IMG/VR virus record: IMGVR_UViG_3300006990_000013
Coordinates: 1-64,000 of that record
Strand: one strand, 5' to 3'
From: a virus
DNA length: 64,000 bases
Part shown: positions 16,776 to 23,627 of the stretch, one piece after another
How the letters are laid out: the number at the start of each line of letters is the position of its first letter
How positions within the stretch are numbered: the stretch's first letter is position 1
Translations under genes and position numbers: made by a program
The notes under the pieces: generated by a model
Told to the model about the DNA's origin: nothing
Seen by the model: the letters and a program-made list of their open reading frames with translations, nothing else
The model's database searches: none

Positions 16776-17183
16776 TTACCTCTCACATACTCTTTTACGT
16801 AAATCGGACGAAGAGAATCTATGGTCACGTTTATTGTAGTACAATTCGATCCCACGTTTCTTACAAGTTTCATAACCAGTAAAGTTTTTCTCTTTGTATT
16901 CTACGCCTAGGATTCTTACGTCGATTTGATACATGGACAGTATATCATCTAAGTCCGCCTCTGTCAAGTACGGAATGATCTCATCTACGTAACTAATTGC
17001 TTTTAGTTGCGTGTATCTCTCAACAACGGTTTGGATGGGAGAGTTCTTGGACGGACGATCAACCATAGGATCAATCTGAAGTCCACATATCAAATAGTCG
17101 CATTGATCCTTTGCTTCACGTAACATCTGAACGTGTCCAGCGTGAAGCAAATCAAATGCAGATGCAGTAAAACCCACTTTCAT
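16776..17183 (-). CDS. Glycerol-3-phosphate-type cytidylyltransferase
   Basis: 135 residues, the usual length for TagD-like enzymes. HxGH motif in DLLHAGHVQML (12-22) and the C-terminal RFSSSDLRKRV that replaces the ISTT motif. Activates a phosphorylated alcohol or sugar with CTP. Located next to the nucleotide-sugar dehydrogenase, so probably glycan precursor synthesis. Confidence 0.85.
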   Translation of the reverse strand: MKVGFTASAFDLLHAGHVQMLREAKDQCDYLICGLQIDPMVDRPSKNSPIQTVVERYTQLKAISYVDEIIPYLTEADLDDILSMYQIDVRILGVEYKEKNFTGYETCKKRGIELYYNKRDHRFSSSDLRKRVCER

Positions 17184-17374
17184 TTTACCTGCCTTTTCAG
17201 TAATTCATAGACTACGTATAACTCGTCTATACATTTATCCAATATCATGTGAGCAGTTTCATCATCGTTTTTCTCACGTTCATCACGTAACATTTTTATG
17301 CGTACCTGTAAGTACTTCAAAGGGTTCGCAGGGGAAAGAACTTCCCCCATTGGATGAATCGATCTACGTCTCAC
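17180..17374 (-). CDS. Small helical protein, unknown
   Basis: 64 residues from GTG 17374, which overlaps the TGA of the upstream gene (GTGA); ATG 17350 is an alternative. Helical, charged (YLQVRIKMLRDEREKNDDETAHMILDKCIDELYVVYELL). Ends overlapping the cytidylyltransferase start. Not recognised. Confidence 0.6.
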   Translation of the reverse strand: MRRRSIHPMGEVLSPANPLKYLQVRIKMLRDEREKNDDETAHMILDKCIDELYVVYELLKRQVK

Positions 17375-17838
17375 TTCACAAAACGAACCTTGTACTTCTT
17401 ACCCTTTTCAGAAAAGGTAATTATAGAATGAGAATAAACTTCTTTGGTTGTGTTCTCATATGTGGTTTCATTACGACAACGAGTTTCTTGTTTGTAACCA
17501 ACGATCTGATCTTTTCCTCGTTTGTTATCTGCAGCGATCATGCCACCAAGAACCGCACCTGCAGCTGCACCTTGATCATTACCAGATACACCTTTACCAA
17601 GGATACCACCGATAATCAAACCACCAAGGACATCGCCTGCGGAGGCGCCCCCGCCCGTACGCCCGTAGATAGGAACATCTACATCCATACATCTTCGTAC
17701 GGTAGTGGGGATACTTTCTGTAACTGTGCGATAGTGGTCAACCACTGATCCTTTAACTTTGACTGCGTACATCGAATCGTTTGCAAATGCAGTTGTTGCA
17801 CATAATGTTAGGGCGGTTGCTAGACAGAAATGTTTCAT
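17371..17838 (-). CDS. Secreted glycine-zipper (17 kDa antigen-like) protein
   Basis: 155 residues with a signal peptide (cleavage after AFA, about residue 19) and a glycine-zipper segment (DVLGGLIIGGILGKG, AAAGAVLGGMIAAD) of the Rick_17kDa/SlyB type. Such proteins associate with the outer membrane or periplasm. No lipobox cysteine is evident. In a phage it may alter the host envelope, for example in lysis or superinfection exclusion; this is inference. Confidence 0.75.
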   Translation of the reverse strand: MKHFCLATALTLCATTAFANDSMYAVKVKGSVVDHYRTVTESIPTTVRRCMDVDVPIYGRTGGGASAGDVLGGLIIGGILGKGVSGNDQGAAAGAVLGGMIAADNKRGKDQIVGYKQETRCRNETTYENTTKEVYSHSIITFSEKGKKYKVRFVK

Positions 17839-18092
17839 TTCTTTTCTCCATTGTCTTTTTCATTTAACAGTTTGGTGTTATCGTTTTGGATCATCCCTTC
17901 TTTGATGTCGTAAACCATATCACCCTTAATCATACCTATGATCGTATTCGTTAAATCTACCTCTCGCCTCAGAAACCCGATTTTAGTTTCGAGTTTCTCG
18001 ATTTGTTTGAGGTAGAATTCTAATTCTTGTTCTTTACGTAATTTCTGTTCGATGAAATCACTAATAAGGATTATACGCTGTTCTTCACTCAT
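17835..18092 (-). CDS. Small coiled-coil protein, unknown
   Basis: 85 residues from ATG 18092. Heptad-like helix (LISDFIEQKLRKEQELEFYLK, then IEKLETKIGFLRREVDL). Overlaps the following start by four bases (ATGA). Not recognised. Confidence 0.6.
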   Translation of the reverse strand: MSEEQRIILISDFIEQKLRKEQELEFYLKQIEKLETKIGFLRREVDLTNTIIGMIKGDMVYDIKEGMIQNDNTKLLNEKDNGEKK

Positions 18093-18098
18093 TGGCAA

Positions 18099-18971
18099 CT
18101 ATTTTCTTTTAGATTTCTTTTTATAGTTCTTTGGGCGAGACCTTGCGTCTGCTGTGGCAGATACACCAAGAGATCCGATTGCACCCATGTTACCCTTGAA
18201 GATATGCATACCAATGTGGTTTAGTTGCATCCAAGGACACATCCATACACGAAGATCTGCTTTACGTGCCTGTTGACAGAAGAAATAATCTTCCGACAAA
18301 TAACGTCTTGATACAGGATCAATGATGCAGTCAAAGAAGGCAGTGATATTACGTTCACCATCAAAGTTCTCAGTACGTACATGATCTGGTTTGTAACTAT
18401 ATTCTGGATATGTATCACGGTACTTCTCAAGAACCTCACGTGGAATCAACATGAATCCAGTACCTGCTTCAGATACTTCGATTGGTTCACTCAATTTGAA
18501 TTGACCTTTCATTCCCCGAACTGGGTTGAATACGAAGTCTGATGTGTAGTTCTCCAACTGGAATGGGTTTTCGTCACCCTTACCTTGTCGTGCAGCTTCT
18601 GCAACCTTTTCCCACGCAATAGTTTTCTTGGGATAGGGGCCAGTCATGATGTGATACTTTTCTTTATCATGTACCGCAAGACCAAGCAACGCAAGTACAT
18701 CTTTTGCATTGAAGTGGATATCAGAGTCAATGAACATCAAGTGAGAACATTCAGATCGAAGGAATTCGTCTACGACATAGTTACGTGCACGTTGTACCAA
18801 ACTCTCGTTGAAGAGATAGTAAAAACGAATTGGTATACCTGCTTGGGTACACAACATCGCCAGATCGTTACAAGATTTTGTGAAAAGTCCAGAACAGTTT
18901 CCACCGTACATGGGGGTTCCGACAAAAATCGAATATCCCTTTAGTTGTTCTGTTGTAATTTTAATGTCCAT
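18099..18971 (-). CDS. GT-A fold glycosyltransferase
   Basis: 290 residues. N-terminal GTPMYGGNCSGLFTKS, a DxD-type motif in HLMFIDSDIHF (about 75-85), and a later AGTGFMLIPREVLEKY, the usual layout of inverting GT-A enzymes. The C-terminus is very basic (KNYKKKSKRK). Likely transfers a sugar to phage DNA, protein or envelope glycan; the acceptor cannot be told. Good GGAG site before the start. Confidence 0.82.
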   Translation of the reverse strand: MDIKITTEQLKGYSIFVGTPMYGGNCSGLFTKSCNDLAMLCTQAGIPIRFYYLFNESLVQRARNYVVDEFLRSECSHLMFIDSDIHFNAKDVLALLGLAVHDKEKYHIMTGPYPKKTIAWEKVAEAARQGKGDENPFQLENYTSDFVFNPVRGMKGQFKLSEPIEVSEAGTGFMLIPREVLEKYRDTYPEYSYKPDHVRTENFDGERNITAFFDCIIDPVSRRYLSEDYFFCQQARKADLRVWMCPWMQLNHIGMHIFKGNMGAIGSLGVSATADARSRPKNYKKKSKRK

Positions 18972-18981
18972 TATATCTCCA

Positions 18982-20337
18982 TTATACTTTTAAAGGGTTT
19001 CCGCCCAACTTCAGATTGTCTTCTGCAGTTTGAATCACGCCATTTTCGATGGTAGTCTCTCCACCATCCTTGTGTGGATCAACATGTCCACCGTGGTATT
19101 TATTCGTATGCAGTTCAGACATTTCTATCTCTTTACCTTCAGGCGTCATGAAACCAGAGTTAACTGCAAGAACCATTTTGTCTTGTGTACTGTATGTACG
19201 TTTCTTGTCTAACTTTGTTGTGACAGAATCGATGTCGAACACTTCCATGATCAGTTGGTTACGAAGGACGTTATTTGTCTTCTGTAATCCACCAACCATC
19301 GTGCCAAATGATTTTGGATCTTTGAAATCAGCGTGTTCGTAATATTGACCATTTGTTAGAAGTGTAACAACTGCAGTCATGTACTGTTGAAGGAATGAAC
19401 GATTGTCATCAATCTTCATCTTCTTGTCTTTCATTGCACAGTAGATAACAAACAAGTCAAAGACTGAGTTACGATTTGCAATTGCATATGCATCCTCAGA
19501 CATCACATCTTTCATGAAGGCGTTGAATGTTGTACGGAATTTGTTGATCTGAACTTCACCATCAGAACCATCACGATAGAAGTTTTCCATATTTGTTTTG
19601 GAAATAGATTTCTTGATATCATAACAAAATAGGAATGCCAAGTTTGCAATGAACTGATCAATACCACGACGATTGATGTTAGAGTTTGAAAACCACTTGC
19701 CTTGTGTTACAAAGTAATCACCATGTTTGTCTGCCAGTTCACGTACAGTATTTGCAACTGTAGTGGTGTAAGAGTTAAGAATCTCAGGGTGCATCAAAGG
19801 TTTACCATCGTTCACGTTACGGAACAATTCAGATAGTTCTTCACGTGTCGCATCTGTATAAACAGAGATGGTAACAATAGCTTCGTGGAATGCATCTGCA
19901 AGTACAGGATCAAGAGTCTCGTAAGTATCGTTATCTTCATCAACCGTCACAGTTGCACCTTGGATATCATACTTACCATGAACAAGACGTATCTTGTTGT
20001 TCATGAAATCTACGATAACATTGTTACGGTTGTTAGAGTCGACGTTGATATACTTGATACCACGATCTACTTTCTCTTGGAAGTATTTGATATCGCCCTT
20101 GTCGCCACGTTCAACTGCAGCTGCAAGACATTCGTCTGCGTCTGCAAAGATAAACTTGGAAGGTGCTTTACCTAAGATGACAGATCCGATATATGCAGAC
20201 TTCTGCCACCATTCCCAACGAGAATACTTGTTTGCTTGGAATGCAAGGTCTGCTTCTTGGAACTTACCGATTTGATCACGATAAGCATTCATTGTGAAGA
20301 CCGCATCTTTGTAGGACATTTGACGGAAGTAATTCAT
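18982..20337 (-). CDS. DUF262/ParB-like protein with HNH-like C-terminus
   Basis: 451 residues from ATG 20337 (an ATG at 20352 lacks a ribosome binding site). TREELSELFRNVNDGKPLMHPEIL is the DUF262 signature. The C-terminal HTNKYHGGHVDPHKDGGETT and following EDNLKLGGN look like an HNH nuclease core. DUF262-HNH architecture occurs in GmrSD-type restriction enzymes. In a lytic phage this could degrade host or rival DNA, or be a repurposed regulator. Own sigma70-like promoter at 20366-20394. Confidence 0.75.
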   Translation of the reverse strand: MNYFRQMSYKDAVFTMNAYRDQIGKFQEADLAFQANKYSRWEWWQKSAYIGSVILGKAPSKFIFADADECLAAAVERGDKGDIKYFQEKVDRGIKYINVDSNNRNNVIVDFMNNKIRLVHGKYDIQGATVTVDEDNDTYETLDPVLADAFHEAIVTISVYTDATREELSELFRNVNDGKPLMHPEILNSYTTTVANTVRELADKHGDYFVTQGKWFSNSNINRRGIDQFIANLAFLFCYDIKKSISKTNMENFYRDGSDGEVQINKFRTTFNAFMKDVMSEDAYAIANRNSVFDLFVIYCAMKDKKMKIDDNRSFLQQYMTAVVTLLTNGQYYEHADFKDPKSFGTMVGGLQKTNNVLRNQLIMEVFDIDSVTTKLDKKRTYSTQDKMVLAVNSGFMTPEGKEIEMSELHTNKYHGGHVDPHKDGGETTIENGVIQTAEDNLKLGGNPLKV

Positions 20338-20365
20338 AATATAATCTCTCATTAGTTACAGATAC

Positions 20366-20394
20366 AATATAATACATCTACAACGAAATGTCAA
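20366..20394 (-). promoter_or_regulatory. Sigma70-like promoter for DUF262 gene
   Basis: Minus strand TTGACA (20389-20394), 17-bp spacer, TATATT (20366-20371). Confidence 0.78.
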
Positions 20395-20419
20395 GCCCTT
20401 TTTGAAATAAAAACGTTTT

Positions 20420-20674
20420 TTATTTGTAACGATGCTGAGACCACTGAAGTTCATCATATGGAACTTCATAATGTTTCAACCATTCTAAGGTTACATCCAT
20501 GTCTGTGTTGATGTCACGATTTGTTTCTATAATAATTTTATGACCATCTTGTTTCCAAGCGTTCAACTTTTCTATCATAAACACCGCTGGTTGTGCGTCA
20601 TAAATTCCATATTGTTCTTGTGCATGTTCTGCTTTAAATGCCACATCATCAAGTTGTACTTTCACTACATTCAT
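20420..20674 (-). CDS. HAD-like phosphatase relic
   Basis: 84 residues. FMIEKLNAWKQDGHKIIIETNRD and TLEWLKHYEVPYDELQW match the core of small HAD phosphatases of the capsule-biosynthesis type. The N-terminus keeps LDD but the usual nucleophile position (first Asp of FDLDDT) is Gln, and the usual threonine is Val. It may be inactive or have a binding role. Overlaps the sulfotransferase stop by four bases. Confidence 0.6.
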   Translation of the reverse strand: MNVVKVQLDDVAFKAEHAQEQYGIYDAQPAVFMIEKLNAWKQDGHKIIIETNRDINTDMDVTLEWLKHYEVPYDELQWSQHRYK

Positions 20675-21444
20675 GTAAATAAACCTTCCACATCAAAATC
20701 TTCTACTACAGGTTCGCCCTTCTTCCAGTCGAACACATGATTGTATTTCTTATAGGGTTGTGTTGCAAAGAAGTCTTCCATGCACACCACCTCAACATTA
20801 TCAAGTTGTTTGTATAATTCTGCCATCCTTAGATAGTTCAGCTTCAACTGACCTGCAAGGTTTTCAACATATTGACTTTCTGGTTCCACATCCAACTTTC
20901 TCACTACCGCTTCATCATAGTAATCTTCTGCGACATGCATGTTCCAATGAAAATCAACCAGTCGAGGATTACCACTCTTACGACTATGTCTTAGACCATT
21001 CCTACCAAACTCACCGTTAGTTCTTAGTGCAACCCAAGACAAGACCTGCGCCTTCCAGTCACGACGATAGAGTAAGATTACTTTATCTACAGACTTAACA
21101 ATTTCTAAATCAACCTCTCCATGCGGCCAAGGTTTACGTCTCCAAGGTTCGATGACATGATCAGGCATCAACTTAAAACATGTCTGTTCCCCATTCTTCA
21201 AGGCCTTGATATAGTCCTCACGAAATGGGCGTCCCTGTACAAAAGTAGGGATGAGGGGATTGTCTGGATCATCACGTCCCATCTCTAGTTCTTGCCAAAA
21301 TGCTAAATGTCCACCATACGCCCAAGGACGTTCGTGACTGAATAATTCTCCCATGTAAGGAAGATCATATTCTTTTGATTTTAAAAGGGTGAAAGCAGTA
21401 CTACCTGCACGAAAGTTCGTTAGTACACAAACTGTATTGACCAT
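20671..21444 (-). CDS. Sulfotransferase-like protein
   Basis: 257 residues. VCVLTNFRAGSTAFTLLKS is a PAPS 5'-phosphosulfate loop variant and VILLYRRDWKAQVLSWVAL resembles the 3'-phosphate binding region. Family members move sulfate from PAPS to a sugar or other hydroxyl. An APS-kinase-like gene at 29880 could supply PAPS. Acceptor unknown. Confidence 0.78.
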   Translation of the reverse strand: MVNTVCVLTNFRAGSTAFTLLKSKEYDLPYMGELFSHERPWAYGGHLAFWQELEMGRDDPDNPLIPTFVQGRPFREDYIKALKNGEQTCFKLMPDHVIEPWRRKPWPHGEVDLEIVKSVDKVILLYRRDWKAQVLSWVALRTNGEFGRNGLRHSRKSGNPRLVDFHWNMHVAEDYYDEAVVRKLDVEPESQYVENLAGQLKLNYLRMAELYKQLDNVEVVCMEDFFATQPYKKYNHVFDWKKGEPVVEDFDVEGLFT

Positions 21445-21454
21445 CTCAACTCCA

Positions 21455-22561
21455 TTATCTGATAATATCGATATTACTATCTTCAGTCCAAATTTCCAGA
21501 TCGTTTCTTAGACGATCCTCTTCGTTTAGTTTATTGTATCTTTTGGTTGCGAGTTTACGCCACCATTCGATCACATTTTTCTGATAGTATTTATCCCAGT
21601 TTGGAGCCTTAACAATTTGATCAGTCTTACCGTTTACAATGTCAACAAAGTTTTCTACACCGTAGTTTGAGACATAGTAACGTTTCTGTTCTGTCAATGC
21701 CTTGGCATCTTCAATAGTTTTCTTGAACCTGTTGAGTTCATCACCTTTCAGTGATTTCTTTATCAAACCAATAATCGCATTTGTGTATTTCAACTTACGA
21801 CTTGAAGCACCCTCTTTTACAAGCACACCCCTACCAACAATGTTTTCCACATATGCAACTAAATCCAAGAATGGTTTACCATGCATCATAGGAATGAAGT
21901 CTGACATTGTGTTACCTTTGTAACGCAGTAATGGTTTCATACCATCGTACATCGACGCACCTTTTGTATTTCCATACAAGGATGTGGTCTCGAACATTAC
22001 GAGGTTCATACCGTATTTCTTGTTGAGTTTTTCTCTGACTTCGTGTGAACAACACAATGATGCCAGTAGTTTACCACCAAGGTAGTTGTAACCAAATGGT
22101 TGACATGGGACAATAACAAATCCCATAATCGCAGTTCTGTTAAACGTAGAGAGTTCTGGTACGTTACCAAGGAGTTGATTGCGAGGCGCACAGTTGATCA
22201 CTGGCGAACCAAATCGCATGAACCCCACAAACTGTCCAGTGTTTTTCTCACGCACTGCCAGTTTAAGGGCCTTGCCTGGGATTGAAACCATATTACTATG
22301 ACTACTAATCATATTCAAACAGGTATCCCAAGTCATATTGTCAAGTTCGATGACCTCTAGATCCATGTCCTGTGGGGAAATGGAGAAGTCATCAAACATG
22401 TCTGTATCAAAACCAAAGCCAGGCAAAGTTTGAGGTAGTGAACGAATCTGTGCCATCTTCTGATCACGCATATATTGGTCAATCCTTTCGAACTGACCAA
22501 AGTAATTATTGAAGATGTTTGCACAGTGCAATGCCTGATCATTGTTTAGATTGTTAGTCAA
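21455..22561 (-). CDS. DUF4338/DruA-like protein
   Basis: 368 residues from TTG 22561, supported by GGAG upstream; the next in-frame Met would remove 30 residues. KLAVREKNTGQFVGFMRFGSPV, RNQLLG, FNRTAIMGFVIVPCQPFGYNYLGGKLLA and FETTSLYG follow the GNAT-like DUF4338 pattern, the family of DruA from the Druantia defence system. Phage homologues exist with unknown role. The match is by pattern, not by clear identity. Confidence 0.68.
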   Translation of the reverse strand: MTNNLNNDQALHCANIFNNYFGQFERIDQYMRDQKMAQIRSLPQTLPGFGFDTDMFDDFSISPQDMDLEVIELDNMTWDTCLNMISSHSNMVSIPGKALKLAVREKNTGQFVGFMRFGSPVINCAPRNQLLGNVPELSTFNRTAIMGFVIVPCQPFGYNYLGGKLLASLCCSHEVREKLNKKYGMNLVMFETTSLYGNTKGASMYDGMKPLLRYKGNTMSDFIPMMHGKPFLDLVAYVENIVGRGVLVKEGASSRKLKYTNAIIGLIKKSLKGDELNRFKKTIEDAKALTEQKRYYVSNYGVENFVDIVNGKTDQIVKAPNWDKYYQKNVIEWWRKLATKRYNKLNEEDRLRNDLEIWTEDSNIDIIR

Positions 22562-22814
22562 GAGTCAAGTTGCTCCATTTTTTAAGTTTCTCACGTTTTG
22601 CGTCTGCACATGCATCCACATTATTCCAACTAATCAAATCCCATTCGTGTAGTAAGTTCAACATACACATAAGATCACCGACTTCTGACTCCAACTTCTG
22701 ATTGTTGTCATATCCAAATCGGATCATCTTTGCAGCTTCGATTGCAACCTCTGAACATTCTTCCATAAGAATAACCATCAGTTCATCACGCTCTGAAATT
22801 TTATCATTACCCAT
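22554..22814 (-). CDS. MazG-like nucleotide pyrophosphohydrolase (small)
   Basis: 86 residues. EECSEVAIEAAKM and ESEVGDLMCML give the EExxE / ExxD metal-binding pattern of all-alpha NTP pyrophosphatases. Likely removes non-canonical or particular NTPs/dNTPs or alters alarmone levels. Next to a second MazG-like gene. Confidence 0.8.
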   Translation of the reverse strand: MGNDKISERDELMVILMEECSEVAIEAAKMIRFGYDNNQKLESEVGDLMCMLNLLHEWDLISWNNVDACADAKREKLKKWSNLTLD

Positions 22815-22818
22815 TATA

Positions 22819-23175
22819 TCACTCTCCTAAGAATTTGTCAAGCCTTGGTGGTTCCCACCCTTCTGGTTTTAGAACTTTTCCATCTTCACGTTTGCGAACC
22901 TTACCAGTATCTGGATCAATCTTCGCAAAATTTGTTTTCATAACTTCATCCCACGCACCTTGTCCATCCATACCAGCTGCACGAATTGCACCGATAGTGA
23001 CAACAAGAATGTCAATCAATGCATCTAGTTGTTCAACCCTATCGTTTAACATTACTGCGTCTTTAAGTTCACCGAATTCTTCTTCGATCAGATCAAGATA
23101 CAGTGCATAGTTTTCTGGTGAGGGTTCTTGGTCACACGCATTACCAAACTTATTGATATCATCAAACAGTGACAT
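22819..23175 (-). CDS. MazG-like/dNTP pyrophosphohydrolase
   Basis: 118 residues from ATG 23175 (AAAGG upstream). LYLDLIEEEFGELKDAV and LDALIDILVVTIGAIRAAGMD are classic for the MazG/HisE-like dNTPase family of phages. C-terminal GKVLKPEGWEPPRL is also typical. Probably nucleotide pool cleansing before replication; sits upstream of the smaller MazG-like gene. Confidence 0.85.
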   Translation of the reverse strand: MSLFDDINKFGNACDQEPSPENYALYLDLIEEEFGELKDAVMLNDRVEQLDALIDILVVTIGAIRAAGMDGQGAWDEVMKTNFAKIDPDTGKVRKREDGKVLKPEGWEPPRLDKFLGE

Positions 23176-23455
23176 TATATACACCTTTCGTTGTCATGAT
23201 ATATTGTGAGTTAACCGAACGAAGTCGATCCTTACGGAAACTGCGCCAACCATTGGACTCAACATCCCAAACGACAACGACTTCCTCACTCTTTTTGCGA
23301 TTGCGATTGATCTCTTCATCAGTTGCCACTGGTGTTGGGAGAACGGACGGATCCAGTGTCGCTTTCATCTGGCGTACAGTACCATCTGCTTTCACAAATT
23401 CAATATCAACAACTTCAGTTGCAAGTTGTTCCTTTAGTAAGTCAAAATCATACAT
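23162..23455 (-). CDS. WYL_2/Sm-like SH3 barrel protein
   Basis: 97 residues. IEFVKADGTVRQMKATLDPS and VVVWDVESNGWRSFRKDRLRSV are the two strands-rich blocks of the small Sm-like SH3 family common in T4-like phages. It may bind nucleic acid or ligand. Its stop overlaps the MazG-like start region. Confidence 0.75.
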   Translation of the reverse strand: MYDFDLLKEQLATEVVDIEFVKADGTVRQMKATLDPSVLPTPVATDEEINRNRKKSEEVVVVWDVESNGWRSFRKDRLRSVNSQYIMTTKGVYNVTV

Positions 23456-23627
23456 TGACAGTCTCCTTCAAAGTTGTTATCATATCTTTAATTCTAAGTT
23501 TTTCTTTCTTTGCCTTACTGATGTGTTGATCTGGTGCTTTCTCAGCAATCAACGCTTCTACGATGGCATGTTGATGTTTGTGTGCATCTTCAAGATGTTT
23601 CAGTCGGCGTTCTATCTTATCGGTCAT
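23448..23627 (-). CDS. DUF465/YdcH-like protein
   Basis: 59 residues from ATG 23627 with GAGGA upstream; the ATG overlaps the TGA of the polymerase gene. RRLKHLEDAHKHQHAIVEAL and KAKKEKLRIKDMI match the short helical DUF465 family. Function unknown, coupled to polymerase expression. Confidence 0.75.
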   Translation of the reverse strand: MTDKIERRLKHLEDAHKHQHAIVEALIAEKAPDQHISKAKKEKLRIKDMITTLKETVNV

